NCBI GenBank assembly: GCA_032622095.1
Contig: CP136069.1
Coordinates: 102,576,278 to 102,640,277 of the forward strand
Direction of reading: 5' to 3'
DNA from: Siphonodentalium dalli
Lineage: Eukaryota > Mollusca > Scaphopoda > Gadilida > Siphonodentaliidae
Length of the DNA stretch: 64,000 bases
The notes under the pieces were generated by a model that saw nothing but the letters and a program-made list of their open reading frames with translations, had not been told where the DNA came from and made no database searches. Numbering within the stretch: the first letter of the stretch is position 1; each line of letters opens with the position of its first letter. The translations under genes were made by a program, and so were the position numbers. This document shows positions 23,531-35,306 of this stretch, one piece after another.

Positions 23531-24616
23531 CTAAAGGCCGTACAAATATTCTGAAAGGTGAATTTGATAACAAGGATACAACGTACATCAATAGGTATCA
23601 ATGATTGTTACCTACGGAAGCCTATTAGGGCCATTTAATTTTTGTTATATATTCATTAAAATATTTCCTTTTTAGCTCACCTGAGACGAAGTCTCCGGTG
23701 GAGCTATAGTCATCACTCCTCGTCCGTCGTCCGTCCGTCCGTCAACAATCATCTTCTTCTCCAGTATCATAAGGCCAAATGAGTTCATATTTGGTGTGGA
23801 TGTTCCCTGCTTGACTCAGACTCAGATTTGTTAAAATAAGGTCACTGAGTCAAATAGTTGCGAAGCTAGGGCCATAACTCTTTCCCGCCATAGTAATTCT
23901 TAAAACAACTTCTTTTCAAGAACAATCAGGCCTATTTAGCTTATATTTGGTATGGAAGGTCCTTGAGTGACTGGGGGTCAGATTTGTTCAAATGGGGTCA
24001 CTGGGTCAAATAGGGGCAGAATCAGGGACATAACTCTATTCTCCCTAGTAATTATTAGAATGACTTCTTCTCCAGAATCATCAGGCCGATTTAGTATGGT
24101 GGGTCCTTGTGTGACTGGGGTTCAGATTTGTTCAAATGGGGTCAGTGTGTCAATAGGGGCCGTGTCAGGAACATAACTTAAAAAAAAAAATTTAATTTAA
24201 AAAAACAATATTGTTAAATTTAAATCCTTGCTCAATTCAAAAAACAAATCACAATTCAAAATGAACCAATACAAAAATATTTGTTTCATTTTAACCCCTG
24301 ATTTTTTTAGACACAAAACACCCCATTCCACCCCTTTCCCTCCTCACCCCTCTACACCCCTGTCCCCACTACCACCACCCCCCCCCCCCCCAATCTGCGC
24401 AGCCCTGCACCCACTGCAGTCAAGAAAAAATTAATTAGAAAAACTGACACCTTGTAACATCCATAAAGTATGGTATTAGCCCCAGACAGAAAGAGTTAAT
24501 AACAGTCATCAATTCAGATGTTATCTAGCTGGCTGACAGCTAGGTGTAAACAGTCATGCTCTGTGTGTATCATTAACATATCATATCAAAACAAAATGCT
24601 GTATGTCTGACATTTG

Positions 24617-24707
24617 CAGAATGAGGTCCCCAGAGGGTGAATTTAGTGATGCTACTCTGCACAGTAGGCTAGCATCACCAAATACACTCTCCAGGGACCT
24701 CATTCTG
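24617..24707. mobile_element. foldback MITE, second copy
   Basis: Same CAGAATGAGGTCCCCAGAGG arm as at 575-664, in reversed orientation relative to its outer flanks. Loop GTGATGCTAC...GCATCACC. Confidence 0.75.
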
Positions 24708-24908
24708 ATTAGGCCTCATCTTCAGGGAAGTATACAGGTCTTAAATTGACATTTCTACTTACTTTTTCCCTTCTGTTCAGTTTCTATATTCCCTAATTTG
24801 CTGTCAGAAGATAAAATTGATAATTGAAGTGCCCAATGGGTGCACATCACCAATTAACTGGACAACTTCAATCTGTTCCTATGTCTCCCATGGCAGTTGA
24901 GGCCTAAG

Positions 24909-24999
24909 CATAATGAGGTCCACAGAGGGTGAATTTGGTGATGCTAGCCCACCTTACAGGATTGCAGCACTAAATTCACCCTTTAGTGACCTCATTCTG
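24909..24999. mobile_element. foldback MITE, third copy
   Basis: CATAATGAGGTCCACAGAGG ... CCTTTAGTGACCTCATTCTG, same orientation and flanks as the copy at 575-664, consistent with the larger block duplication. Confidence 0.75.
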
Positions 25000-26544
25000 C
25001 AAAAGTCAGACACTATATTCAGGCTTGGCTGTTCCACTATTATATTCTTAACCACCACCTATCCAGTTGTACTCATTATACCCTGATTTGCAAAGAAAAC
25101 TTGGGGGGGGGGTATATTAGATTGAATTTGTCTGTCAGTATGTCCTCCCGTCCATCCCTCTGTTGGGATGTTTCCATCCGTCCATCAATTTTGTTCTTCT
25201 CCACATACATATTAAAGACCGAAATGGTTTATATATTTTGACTCACATTCAGATTTGTTCAAATGAGTTCATCAGGTCATATAGGTGAGAAGCCAGGGCC
25301 ATAACTCTTTCCCTCCATAGTAATTCTTCAGAAACCATCAGGCCTATTTAGCTTTTGGTATGGAGGGTCCTTTGGTGAGTGGGGTTCAGATTTGTACACG
25401 TGAGGTCATTTTTAGGAAACTTTTGAGGAAAATCAGTTTTCTTCAACTCTTAAAATCTACCGTTTGAAATTTCTAGATGAATAGATCTCATAGATGGGGA
25501 TTCACATTTGTTCAAATACGGGCAGATATTAAGAGATTTAACTCTCAACCACCCACCCTACCTGTATGTATGCTGTTTGATACTGGTATAATAATATATA
25601 GATTCCTATTGATTTCTAAGCTGCCTGGGTGGAGGCAATGAGGCTGTAGATTTGATTTTTCAACCATTAACAGTCCACATTTTCCTACTTCGGGTTAAAC
25701 TGTTCGACCGAAATCGCCACAAATGTTAACAGGTCTATTTTGCTGATATTTAGTATGAAGGGTTCTTTGGTGTCTGGTATTGAAATTTATTCAGATGTGG
25801 TCACCAGGTTAAATAGGGTGGGACCAGGGACATAACTGTATGTCTCTATAGTCATTCTTAAATTGTCTTCTCAAGAGAGGTTGGACAATTTAGCTTACAT
25901 ATAGTATGGATGATCCTTTAGTGACTGATATTCAGATTTGTTAACATCAGGTCAACCTGTTAAGAAATGACGGGGGGCTATGGGGAGTTAACAATTTTGT
26001 GTTTAAAAAATCATTGAAATACCAAATTCATTAAAACATCTTCCTTGGAACTACCTAACTGATTAATCTGACATACATGTATGGTGTTTTGGGTCCATGG
26101 ATAAATGGGCTTCAAACATGTCTAAATGGTTTTATAAAAAGGTGCTTGTGAGATTGGAAATTTCCAAAAATTGAGAAAGTTTGAGATGTCGGTTGTGAAA
26201 TTCCAACCCAAGACTTGGGAGTCTGGAGCCCGGTCGGGAGGGGACTTGTTGAGCTGGAGGAGGGGGGTGATCAGTAGTGAACAGTGGGCAATTTCATGGT
26301 GGATATTCACCTTGAAATTATCCAATGTACACTACTGAAGCCTCTCTATCCACATATCGTGTTTAGATCTACTTTTTTCAAAGTGCTTATGAAAAGTTCT
26401 GACTATTGTGGTCTCCAGAGTCCCAGTCTCATCAGTCTTTGCAGTCTGGTGAGCGACCCCACAGTCTTTGACTGTCTTGTTTATTTAATTTTTTATATAT
26501 ATTCATTAAAATATTTCCTTATTACTTTCTTTTTTTACTTTCCA

Positions 26545-27325
26545 CCTGGGAGATAACTTTTCTCCCTGGAAATAACTTATCTCCCGGGAATTAACTTATC
26601 TCCCTGGGAGAAAACTTTTCTCCCGGGAATTAACTTTTCTCCCAGGGAGATAACTTATCTCCCAGGGAAATAACTTTTCTCCCGGGAATTAATATCTCCC
26701 TGGGAGAAAACTTTTCTCCCGGGAATTAACTTATCTCCCAGGGAGAAAACTTTTCTCCCGGGAATTAACTTATCTCCCAGGGAGAAAACTTATCTCCCAG
26801 GGAGAAAACTTTTCTCCCGGGAATTAACTTTTCTCCCAGGGAGATAACTTATCTCCCAGGGAGAAAACTTATCTCCCAGGGAGAAAACTTTTCTCCCGGG
26901 AATTAACTTTTCTCCCAGGGAGATAACTTATCTCCCGAGAATTAACTTTTCTCCCAGGGAAATAACTTATCTCCCAGGGAAATAACTTTTCTCCCGGGAA
27001 TTAACTTATCTCCCTGGGAGAAAACTTTTCTCCCGGGAATTAACTTTTCTCCCAGGGAGATAACTTATCTCCCAGGGAGAAAACTTTTCTCCCGGGAATT
27101 AACTTATCTCCCAGGGAGAAAACTTATCTCCCAGGGAGAAAACTTTTCTCCCGGGAATTAACTTTTCTCCCAAGGAGAACTTATCTCCCACGGAGAAAAC
27201 TTATCTCCCGGGAATTAACTTTTCTCCTAGGGAGATACTTATCTCCCAGGGAGAAAACTTTTCTCCCGGGAATTAACTTTTCTCCCAGGGAGATAACTTA
27301 TCTCCCGGGAATTAACTTTTCTCCC
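26545..27325 (+). repeat. left minisatellite arm, TCTCCC units
   Basis: Roughly 780 bp of about 20-bp units alternating between AACTTATCTCCCAGGGAGAA, AACTTTTCTCCCGGGAATT and AACTTATCTCCCGGGAATT. Many unit junctions are palindromic (CTCCCGGGA; TCTCCCAGGGAGA). The same motif, reverse-complemented, fills 29660-30056. Confidence 0.9.
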
Positions 27326-27490
27326 GTGGTGGAAAATCACGTGATGTGATAGGTTTCACGTAACCGATAACCTTCAAACATATCCCCCTACGGTTAAAAT
27401 ACACCTGTCACGTGTCATTGTCTGATGTCCTGGCGCGAAAAAACATTTTGACAGTCAATATATAACGCGCCAATGTTTAGCGCCTGGTGT

Positions 27491-28151
27491 CACAGGTCCC
27501 CTGGTGCGACAACACTACCATAAGTATATACCTTAATACAAGGTTTATATCTATCAGACCTATATTGAGCATAGACTCACTTGCAATCTAAATTCATCAA
27601 TATCCTCTGTACATAAGATAATGTCACATCCCCAGTTCTTTAGACCATATTCACACCTTTAATTTGGTGTATCTCTTGCATCGATACGTGTACGATCACC
27701 AAAGATATATCTGAATGTGTGCACACTTTCAAATCCAGACAAACCCTTGAACAGATTCCCATCAAATATAGCATAGTACTACTGCAGAATTCCACTTGTC
27801 ACAATGATTCACCATGGATGGTCCTGTCTGTGTGACCTCAGCAGAGTAAATTCTGCAGTGCTACTGTGCTATATTTGATGGGAATCTGTTCAGGGGTTTG
27901 TCTGGTTTTGAAAGTGTGCACATATTCATATATATCTTTGGCGATCTTGCACGTATCGATGTGGGAGATACACCAAATTAAAGGTGCGAATATGGTCTAA
28001 AAAGAACTTGGTATGCGGCATTATATTATACACAGGGGATATTGATGAATTTTTATCGCAAGAGAATCTATGCTCAATATAGGTCGGATAGATATAAACC
28101 TTGTATTAAGGTATATACTCATGGTAGTGTTGTCACACCAGGGGACCTGTG
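27491..28151. repeat. 660-bp palindrome inside the composite transposon
   Basis: CACAGGTCCCCTGGTG at 27491 mirrors CACCAGGGGACCTGTG ending at 28151. Between them ACAAGGTTTATATCTATC, ATATTGAGCATAGA, CAAATTAAAGGTG, GTGTGCACACTTTC and CCCATCAAATATAGCA each have reversed partners at matching distances. Arms are about 290 bp with a loop near 27790-27850. Pairing has decayed to perhaps nine in ten. Confidence 0.8.
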
Positions 28152-28498
28152 CCTGGTGTAGCATTCTGTAGTCGAAGTAGACACCAGACCTGTGCCTGGT
28201 CGTAGAATACATTCAGGAACTGAGGATATGGCTGGAATTGGGAAGAGCCGGAGTGTTTGACTGTTTATAGTATTGGACCATGTTATGTTGTTATGAAATC
28301 ATGATATTTCGCCATTAACTATAAAGTTACCTTCGTATCAAATACTGCCTATTCCGATTGATTATTATATATTTTTTGTGAATATTGTGCCATGGCTGTC
28401 GCGGACCCTGGACTCTAGTCTAAAATATACTGACCATCGCTGGTATAGTGGTGGGTCCATTTTGGACTACCGGTGGTCGTGAAATGCACCAAATCGCT

Positions 28499-29101
28499 CT
28501 AAATTCGACCTATAGCATTGTTTGTGGCGAAACAATGGGTACATATCATTAAACGCTCTTTATAATGACATGGCGAAACGATTATATTGAATGCATAAAG
28601 TATCCACGGCATCCTTAAACACTCTTTATGACGTGACGCAACATTAAATTGAAATAAATAGGCGGACCCCCAGATAACATCGAGGTGGTAAAATAATAAT
28701 CTAGCGTGCATTGCCCTATACCCGAGATCACTGCCTGTGTTATTTAACTCAGATTCTATAGCCGATAGCACATCCATAATGTCATCCTTGAATTTTCTCA
28801 GTGTCAGGCCCATCGATTTCAGAATTCTCTTCAAATGTCGCAAACTCATTGTTATGCCATGGTACAAATGAAGAAAACATAATATTTCGATGTATTCAAA
28901 TCCAAGGCTAAAATGTCTTTCTATTATCCATTCTCTACTATGGTTCACTGTGTCCAAATGTATGTATTGTGGTGGGTGTGCTTCACATATCACTATAAAT
29001 AACATCAGGAGAACTTTAAAGGTACGGTTGGCCTTGGCGGTCGGTATCCTGTGAAAATATTTCCACCCGTCAAAAACCGCCACAAACAGAAAGAACATCA
29101 A
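28499..29101 (-). pseudogene. integrase-type transposase fragment (N-terminal helix-turn-helix)
   Basis: A 200-codon frame. Residues about 56-131 (genomic 28936-28708) read as REWIIERHFSLGFEYIEILC, HGITMSLRHLKRILKSMGL, then an ESELNNTGSDLGYRAMHARL segment. From memory this matches the N-terminus of the integrase-core proteins abundant in fish, cnidarian and mollusc genomes, in which the helix-turn-helix (R-LKRILK-LGL) is followed by GYR-MH-RL and then a DDE core. Here the sequence after MHARL does not continue into WHxDGYDKLK-type core sequence, so it is truncated or interrupted by an intron. Residues 1-20 are hydrophobic and probably irrelevant. Most likely the remnant of the composite element's own transposase. 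Confidence 0.6.
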
Positions 29102-29659
29102 AATGTAGACAGACTTTGTCCGTATACAAATAAGAAATATCGCATAAACAGTATGTTATTGTCATATATTTGACCATTGTTATGTAAACAAAAGCATAAA
29201 AAGTTACTTTTCTGGTGTTTGTTTATATTATGATGGTAAACATAAAGAGCGTTATTTGTTGGTGAATTCCTGATATGGAACTAATAAAGAGCGTTTATGT
29301 CATTTGTGTGTGATTAGTGATGCTGTCTTCTGTAACACAATCAGGCTCTAGCTTAGGTAAACTATAGTAGGTCTTTATGATAACATGCTGTTTACGCGAT
29401 GGTCATGGTATATATGAACGAAACTGTATGCGTTTTAATGTTTTTCAGTTTACAGTGTTTTGAACAAATATAAAAATTTTCGACAATTATTAAGGCATCC
29501 CGTGCCTTTAACACTGGTCATATTTTTAGAGTACCGACACATACATCCATGATACGAAAGACTTGCGATGATAATAACAATGAAAACAGCTGGAATGTCG
29601 AGTGTAATCTACACTACACATGTCACGTGCTGCATGTAAAATCACGTGATTTTCCACCG
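29102..29659. other. non-coding interior of the composite transposon
   Basis: AT-rich spacer between the integrase fragment and the right arm. It repeats the phrase AAAGAGCGTTAT / AAAGAGCGTTTA (29245-29300) and ends with ATCACGTGATTTTCCACC, the mirror of 27333-27352. No gene. Confidence 0.4.
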
Positions 29660-30056
29660 GTGGAGAAAAGTTTTCTCCCTGGGAGATAAGTTAATTCCCG
29701 GGAGAAAAGTTATCTCCCTGGGAGAAAAGTTAATTCCCGGGAGAAAAGTGTTCTCCCAGGGAGATAAGTTTTCTCCCAGGGAGATAAGTTAATTCCCGGG
29801 AGAAAAGTTTTCTCCCTGGGAGATAAGTTTTCTCCCTGGGAGATAAGTTATCTCCCTGGGAGAAAAGTTAATTCCCGAGATAAGTTATCTCCCTGGGAGA
29901 AATATTAATTCCCGGGAGAAAAGTTATCTCCCTGGGAGATAAGTTATCTCCCTGGGAGATAAGTTATCTCCCTGGGAGAAAAGTTAATTCCCGGGAGAAA
30001 AGTTTTCTCCCTGGGAGATAAGTTAATTTCCGGGAGAAAAGTTATCTCCCAGGTGG
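29660..30056 (-). repeat. right minisatellite arm, inverted relative to the left
   Basis: About 400 bp of AAGTTAATTCCCGGGAGAAA / AAGTTATCTCCCTGGGAGAT units, i.e. the left-arm units in reverse complement. Shorter than the left arm, consistent with independent slippage. The frame 29944-30195 (-) is just this repeat translated. Confidence 0.9.
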
Positions 30057-30283
30057 AAAGTAAAAAAAGAAAGTAAAAAGGAAATATTTTAATGAATATA
30101 TATACAAAATTAAATAAAAAAGGAAATATTTTAATGAATATATAACAAAAATTAAATGGCCCTAATAGGCTTCCGTAGTTACCCGATATTATCACTGTTT
30201 GGATGTTTAGATTGTCAAATATATTTGTACGTTGTATTGATTAAAAATATGTCATGCCGGAATCTGAGCCGGAACGAAGTATA

Positions 30284-30960
30284 CCGTTTGTCGTTAAACT
30301 GTTGGGAAAAAAAAAAAGAACACTCATTCAGGTGACTTGTATTTGTTGTCTGGCCTGAGGGATCAAGATGCTGACCCGTCCCCCATGCATGTCACAGCAG
30401 ATGCTTCATTCCAGTGAACCTCCTCAGATTTAGGAAACGCATGTTTTGAAAAGATGGGAGGTGCTTTTGGAAGTATTTGGCCACTTTATCTGACCGCAAC
30501 TACTCGATTGATTTCGTCTATTGTGCGCTTGTGGTCTGGCCAAAGTTCCTTAGAATAGTTGAGCCCCATGAAATAAATTTGTGATTTGGGAAATGCTTTT
30601 TTGATTGCGCTCTACATGTTACTTACATTACGTGACGTTCACTACGGTCATTAATTCCAATATTCAAAATGATTTTTTCGGGATGGGTCAAGCCCTTGTA
30701 GTTTGAAAGCCATGCGCCGAAAGTCATGAGGTTGGGCACCTGGGTTGTCAAAAATGGCTGAGACTCCATACTGCTGATGAAGTTGGGTCATGTACTCGTC
30801 GATTTCACAGGTGACCACCTCCGGGCCGATTGAACAAAGGTCATTTGCCCCCACTTGCAACACTACTAAATCAGGACAGAACTGCTCTAGTGTTCTTTTG
30901 ACCCCGTCGTCGCCCGACCGTCCAAGGAACCGGACACACACGTGATGCAGACGACTCCTC
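30284..30960 (-). pseudogene. SGNH-hydrolase-like ORF relic (probable retroelement origin)
   Basis: The frame 30651-30941 (-) contains GRSGDDG, TLEQFCPDLVVLQVGANDLC (block III G-x-N-D of SGNH hydrolases), then VVTCEIDEYMTQLHQQYGVS. The protein continues after frameshifts with FPKSQIYFMGLNYSKELWP, TIDEINRVVAV and SEEVHWNEAS, where HW matches the C-terminal catalytic His block. Esterase domains of this style are known to me from Ngaro/DIRS-type and some LINE elements of marine invertebrates, so a retroelement origin is likely (inference). At least three frame disruptions, and no Ser block I is visible. Confidence 0.6.
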
Positions 30961-31108
30961 GTGATGCAGACGACTCCTCGCCCTATGCCGATGGGTATGA
31001 ATATTCAGAAGTTGGGCGAAATTGAGCCATGTCTTTGTTCTTTGCAGTTGTATACTGAACAGATGTTACAATATTATTTTTATAGACCATTAACTCATTT
31101 TCACCTAT

Positions 31109-31356
31109 GAGGCCCCCACCCCCCAGCCCCCATGGAATACGGAATACCACTTAACACAGAGGGTGGAATACGGAATACCAGTTAACAGCCATATGGAATA
31201 CATAAAAAAGATATGAAAACTTCATTTTTTGGAAGGTCGGCGTACGAATACCGGTATTTTTGGAATACCGAATACCTCCCAACAGAGGGGCTGGAATACG
31301 GCGTACCTCATAACAGGGCATGGAATACGGCGTACGAAAAAGGGGGGTGGGGCCTC
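31109..31356. mobile_element. 248-bp MITE with CACCTAT target duplication
   Basis: The ends GAGGCCCCCACCCCCC and GGGGGGTGGGGCCTC are inverted, flanked by CACCTAT at 31102-31108 and again at 31357-31363 (7-8 bp, hAT-like size). The interior is made of GGAATACGG-ATACC phrases in several copies. Non-coding. Confidence 0.75.
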
Positions 31357-31671
31357 CACCTATGCTAATGATATGATATATTGAAATTACAAGATCAATG
31401 AATTTACCCCATATATATGGATTATTAACATTATTTATAAGCTAACCACTTAATTTGGGGGGGGGGGGGGGTTCTGGTTTTGACTACCAACTTTACTGGA
31501 AAATATGTCAGGGGTTTGCTGTTGGAAATTTCAAGTTGAAAATCCCTCTGCCCCCCCCCCCCCCTGCCAGTCAAAGAAGACCCTCTAGCTATGTCCCTTC
31601 TTATAACTACTTGTTATAAAGTGATAACTACTTTAAAGTGATTTGACAAGTACTGACTATTGTAGTCATTT
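31357..31671. repeat. G/C-run sequence and truncated family A 3' module
   Basis: A G-run at 31458-31471 and a C-run at 31551-31564 flank unique sequence. Then GACAAGTACTGACTATTGTA, the start of the family A 3' module, is cut off at 31670 by the 5' end of the family B element. Confidence 0.5.
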
Positions 31672-33258
31672 TTAGCTATAAGTTTGAGCTATTGCCATGG
31701 TTTGGCGTCCGTCGTCCGTGTGTCCGTCAACAATTTCCTTTGTCATGAATGTTGACATTGACATGTAGATGGGAACGAGTCATTTTGGTGTCATTCGGCC
31801 AGAAAACATGGCCGCCAGCAGCCATCTTGGATTTCAAACTTCAATCTATTGGCGCGGGCTACAGGTCGTACTGTTCTTCTGATCATCACGAAATTTGTCA
31901 TGGATGTTAATATTGACATGTGGGAACGAGTGATTTTGGGGTCTTTCGGCCAAAAAACATGGCCACCAGCAGCCATCTTGGATTTTACTCTTTGCATGAC
32001 TAAATCCTTTGGCGCGGGCTACAGGTTGTAGTTTTGTTCGGAACTTCATGAAATTTGTCATGGATGTTAATATTGACATGTGGGAACGAGTGATTTTGGG
32101 GTCATTCGTCTAAAAAACATGGCCGCCAGCAGCCATCTTGGATTTTACTCTTTGCATGACTAAATCCTTTGGCGCGGGCTACAGGTTGTAGTTTTGTTCG
32201 GAACTTCATGAAATTTGTCATGGATGTTAATATTGACATGTGGGAACGAGTGATTTTGGGGTCATTCGTCTAAAAAACATGGCCGCCAGCAGCCATCTTG
32301 GATTTTACTCTTAGCATGACTAAATCCTTTGGCGCGGGATACAGGTCATACCTTTGATCTGATCTTTATGAAATTTGTCATGAATGTTGACATTGACATG
32401 TAGATGGGAACGAGTCATTTTGGGGTCATCTGTCCAAAAAACATGGCCACTGGCGGCCATCTTGGATTTCAAAATTCAATACATTGGCACGGGCTACAGG
32501 TCGTGCTGTTCGTCTGATCATCATGAAATTTGTCATGGATGTTAATATTGACATGTAGATGGGAACGAGTGATTTTGGGGTCGTTCAGCTTAAAAACATG
32601 GCCACCAGCAGCCATCTTGGATTTTACTCTTTGCATGACTAAATCCTTTGGCGCGGGCTACAGGTCGTACCTTTGGTCTGATCTTTATGAAATTTGTCAT
32701 GAATGTTGATATTGACATGCAGATGGGAACGAGTCATTTTGGGGTCATCTGGCCAAAAAACATGGCCGCTGGTGGCCATCTTGGATTTCAAAATTCAATC
32801 CATTGGCACGGGCTACAGGTCGTGCTGTTCGTCTGATCATCATGAAATTTGTCATGGATGTTAATATAGACATGTAGATGGGAACGAGTGATTTTGGGGT
32901 CGTTCAGCCAAAAAACATGGCCGCCAGCAGCCATCTTGGATTTTACTCTTTGCATGACTAAATTCTTTGGCGCGGGCTACAGGTTGTAGCTTTGGTCAGA
33001 ACTTCATGAAATTTGTCATGGATGTTAACAATGACATGTAGATGGGAACGAGTGATTTTGGGGTCGTTCGGCCAAAAAACATGGCCGCCAGCAGCCATCT
33101 TGGATTTTACTCTTTGCATGACTAAATCCTTTGGCGCGGGCTACAGGTCGTACCTTTGGTCTGATCTTTATGAAATTTGTCATGAATGTTGATATTGACA
33201 TGTAGATGGGAACGAGTCATTTTGGGGTTATACGGCCAAAAAACATGGCCACTAGTGG

Positions 33259-34018
33259 CAGGCCTTCGATTCTGTAAAATGCAGGAGTGTGGTTGGTCAC
33301 TCGCCTAACCTGAAACCCAGGCGTGTGATTTTGGTGGATATTTCGGGGGTATAAAATGACAAACGAAGACTCAAAATTAAATCAATTTTATCACCATTGT
33401 GATTCATCTTGTACACATGTATTCTCCACATTGAAGTAATTAAAACTCCATTATCGAATTGCGTCGTAATGCTTCCGTTGGATGTAAGTTGTTATGAAAT
33501 GCGGTCAGAGACCATGTAACCACGTGAGAGTTTCCTGTTGTGTGAACTCTATCGATATTTTTAAAAATAATGTTTGATTGCCCCGAACTCAAGTTTCAAT
33601 TTCTATTCATCTTCACCGCCCATCAGGGCGGCTTCATTTAGAACGCAACACAATCATGGTACCAAAATTACGTTGCATTGGTATTGGGGTGCACGGTGGG
33701 ATTAATTTAAATATGTCATGTTGGTAACAATATCTAGCCGAGAATTACTCAGACCTGCATACGAATGCGACGACATCGCTAAACGCACCTGACTATAATA
33801 ATGTTCTAGCGCATGCGCAAAACTTAAAACAATTACTTCCGTCGTATACGGCATGTCTGTCAGTCTTCTCCAGCAAACAAGGTTGATCGTTATTATAAAC
33901 CCTTTTTCAATCGTGCGCCGAATATCGCCGAGGAGTGTGATTAATTACTCGCCAAGATTTAATTTCAGGCGTGCTATGGTGCGCGAGCGCGATCGCACGC
34001 CTCATAATCGAAGGCCTG
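33259..34018. mobile_element. 760-bp TIR element, copy 1
   Basis: Ends CAGGCCTTCGATT / AATCGAAGGCCTG, flanked by CTAGTGG at 33252-33258 and 34019-34025 (7-8 bp direct repeat, hAT-like). The interior is unlike the surrounding repeat: TATAAAATGAC near the left end, GCGCATGCGC (NRF1-like) at about 33811-33820, ACTTCCG just after it, and AGGCGTGC...GCACGCCT near the right end. No transposase. Confidence 0.8.
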
Positions 34019-35306
34019 CTAGTGGCCATCTTGGATTTCAAAATTCAATCCATTGGCACGGGCTACAGGTCGTACTGTTCGTCTGATCATCATGATATTT
34101 ATCATGGATGTTAATATTAACATGTAGATGGGAACGAGTGACTTTGGGGTCGTTTGGCTAAACAACATGTCCGCTAGCAGCCATATTGGATTTTACTCTT
34201 TGCATGAATAAATCCTTTGGTGCGGGCTACAGGTCGTAGCTTTGGTCAGAACTTCATGAAATTTGTCATGGATGTTAATATTGACATGTGGGAACGAGTG
34301 ATTTTGGGGTCATTCGTCTAAAAAACATGGCCGCCAGCAGCCATCTTGGATTTTACTCTTAGCATGACTAAATCCTTTGGCGCGGGATACAGGTCATACC
34401 TTTGATCTGATCTTTATGAAATTTGTCATGAATGTTGACATTGACATGTAGATGGGAACGAGTCATTTTGGGGTCATCTGTCCAAAAAACATGGCCACTG
34501 GCGGCCATCTTGGATTTCAAAATTCAATACATTGGCACGGGCTACAGGTCGTGCTGTTCGTCTGATCATCATGAAATTTGTCATGGATGTTAATATTGAC
34601 ATGTAGATGGGAACGAGTGATTTTGGGGTCGTTCAGCTTAAAAACATGGCCACCAGCAGCCATCTTGGATTTTACTCTTTGCATGACTAAATCCTTTGGC
34701 GCGGGCTACAGGTCGTACCTTTGGTCTGATCTTTATGAAATTTGTCATGAATGTTGATATTGACATGCAGATGGGAACGAGTCATTTTGGGGTCATCTGG
34801 CCAAAAAACATGGCCGCTGGTGGCCATCTTGGATTTCAAAATTCAATCCATTGGCACGGGCTACAGGTCGTGCTGTTCGTCTGATCATCATGAAATTTGT
34901 CATGGATGTTAATATAGACATGTAGATGGGAACGAGTGATTTTGGGGTCGTTCAGCCAAAAAACATGGCCGCCAGCAGCCATCTTGGATTTTACTCTTTG
35001 CATGACTAAATTCTTTGGCGCGGGCTACAGGTTGTAGCTTTGGTCAGAACTTCATGAAATTTGTCATGGATGTTAACAATGACATGTAGATGGGAACGAG
35101 TGATTTTGGGGTCGTTCGGCCAAAAAACATGGCCGCCAGCAGCCATCTTGGATTTTACTCTTTGCATGACTAAATCCTTTGGCGCGGGCTACAGGTCGTA
35201 CCTTTGGTCTGATCTTTATGAAATTTGTCATGAATGTTGATATTGACATGTAGATGGGAACGAGTCATTTTGGGGTTATACGGCCAAAAAACATGGCCAC
35301 TAGTGG

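Larger units (their letters stand above)
23674..26479 (+). mobile_element. complete family A element (2.8 kb)
   Basis: 5' hairpin at 23674 (AGCTCACCTGAGACGAAG / TCTCCGGTGGAGCT), CGTCCGTCGTCCGTCCGTCC, core repeats, two foldback MITEs (24617-24707, 24909-24999), the block shared with 418-1680, and the 3' module ending CTTG at 26479. Both flanks are T-runs within the left arm of the composite transposon. The right arm shows the same site without insertion (six T), so the borders are set by a natural empty site. No protein is encoded. Confidence 0.8.
23576..30237. mobile_element. composite DNA transposon with minisatellite-filled inverted ends
   Basis: The outer ends are inverted: ATACAACGTACA (23576-23587) and TGTACGTTGTAT (30226-30237). 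Further in, ACGGAAGCCTATTAGGGCC and its complement, ATTCATTAAAATATTTCC (twice per side), and TACTTTCCACCTGGGAGATA also mirror each other. The (TCTCCC) minisatellite arms and TGGAAAATCACGTGAT / ATCACGTGATTTTCCA come next. The centre holds a 660-bp palindrome and an integrase-like minus ORF. A family A element (23674-26479) sits inside the left end, between the two ATTCATTAAAATATTTCC copies that are adjacent on the right side, so it arrived later. Without it the element is about 3.85 kb. The superfamily is not determined. Confidence 0.7.

Noticed and set aside
26545-27325. CRISPR-like array of short repeats
   Set aside because: Units are contiguous and self-palindromic with no unique spacers, and the context is eukaryotic; it is a minisatellite arm of a transposon.
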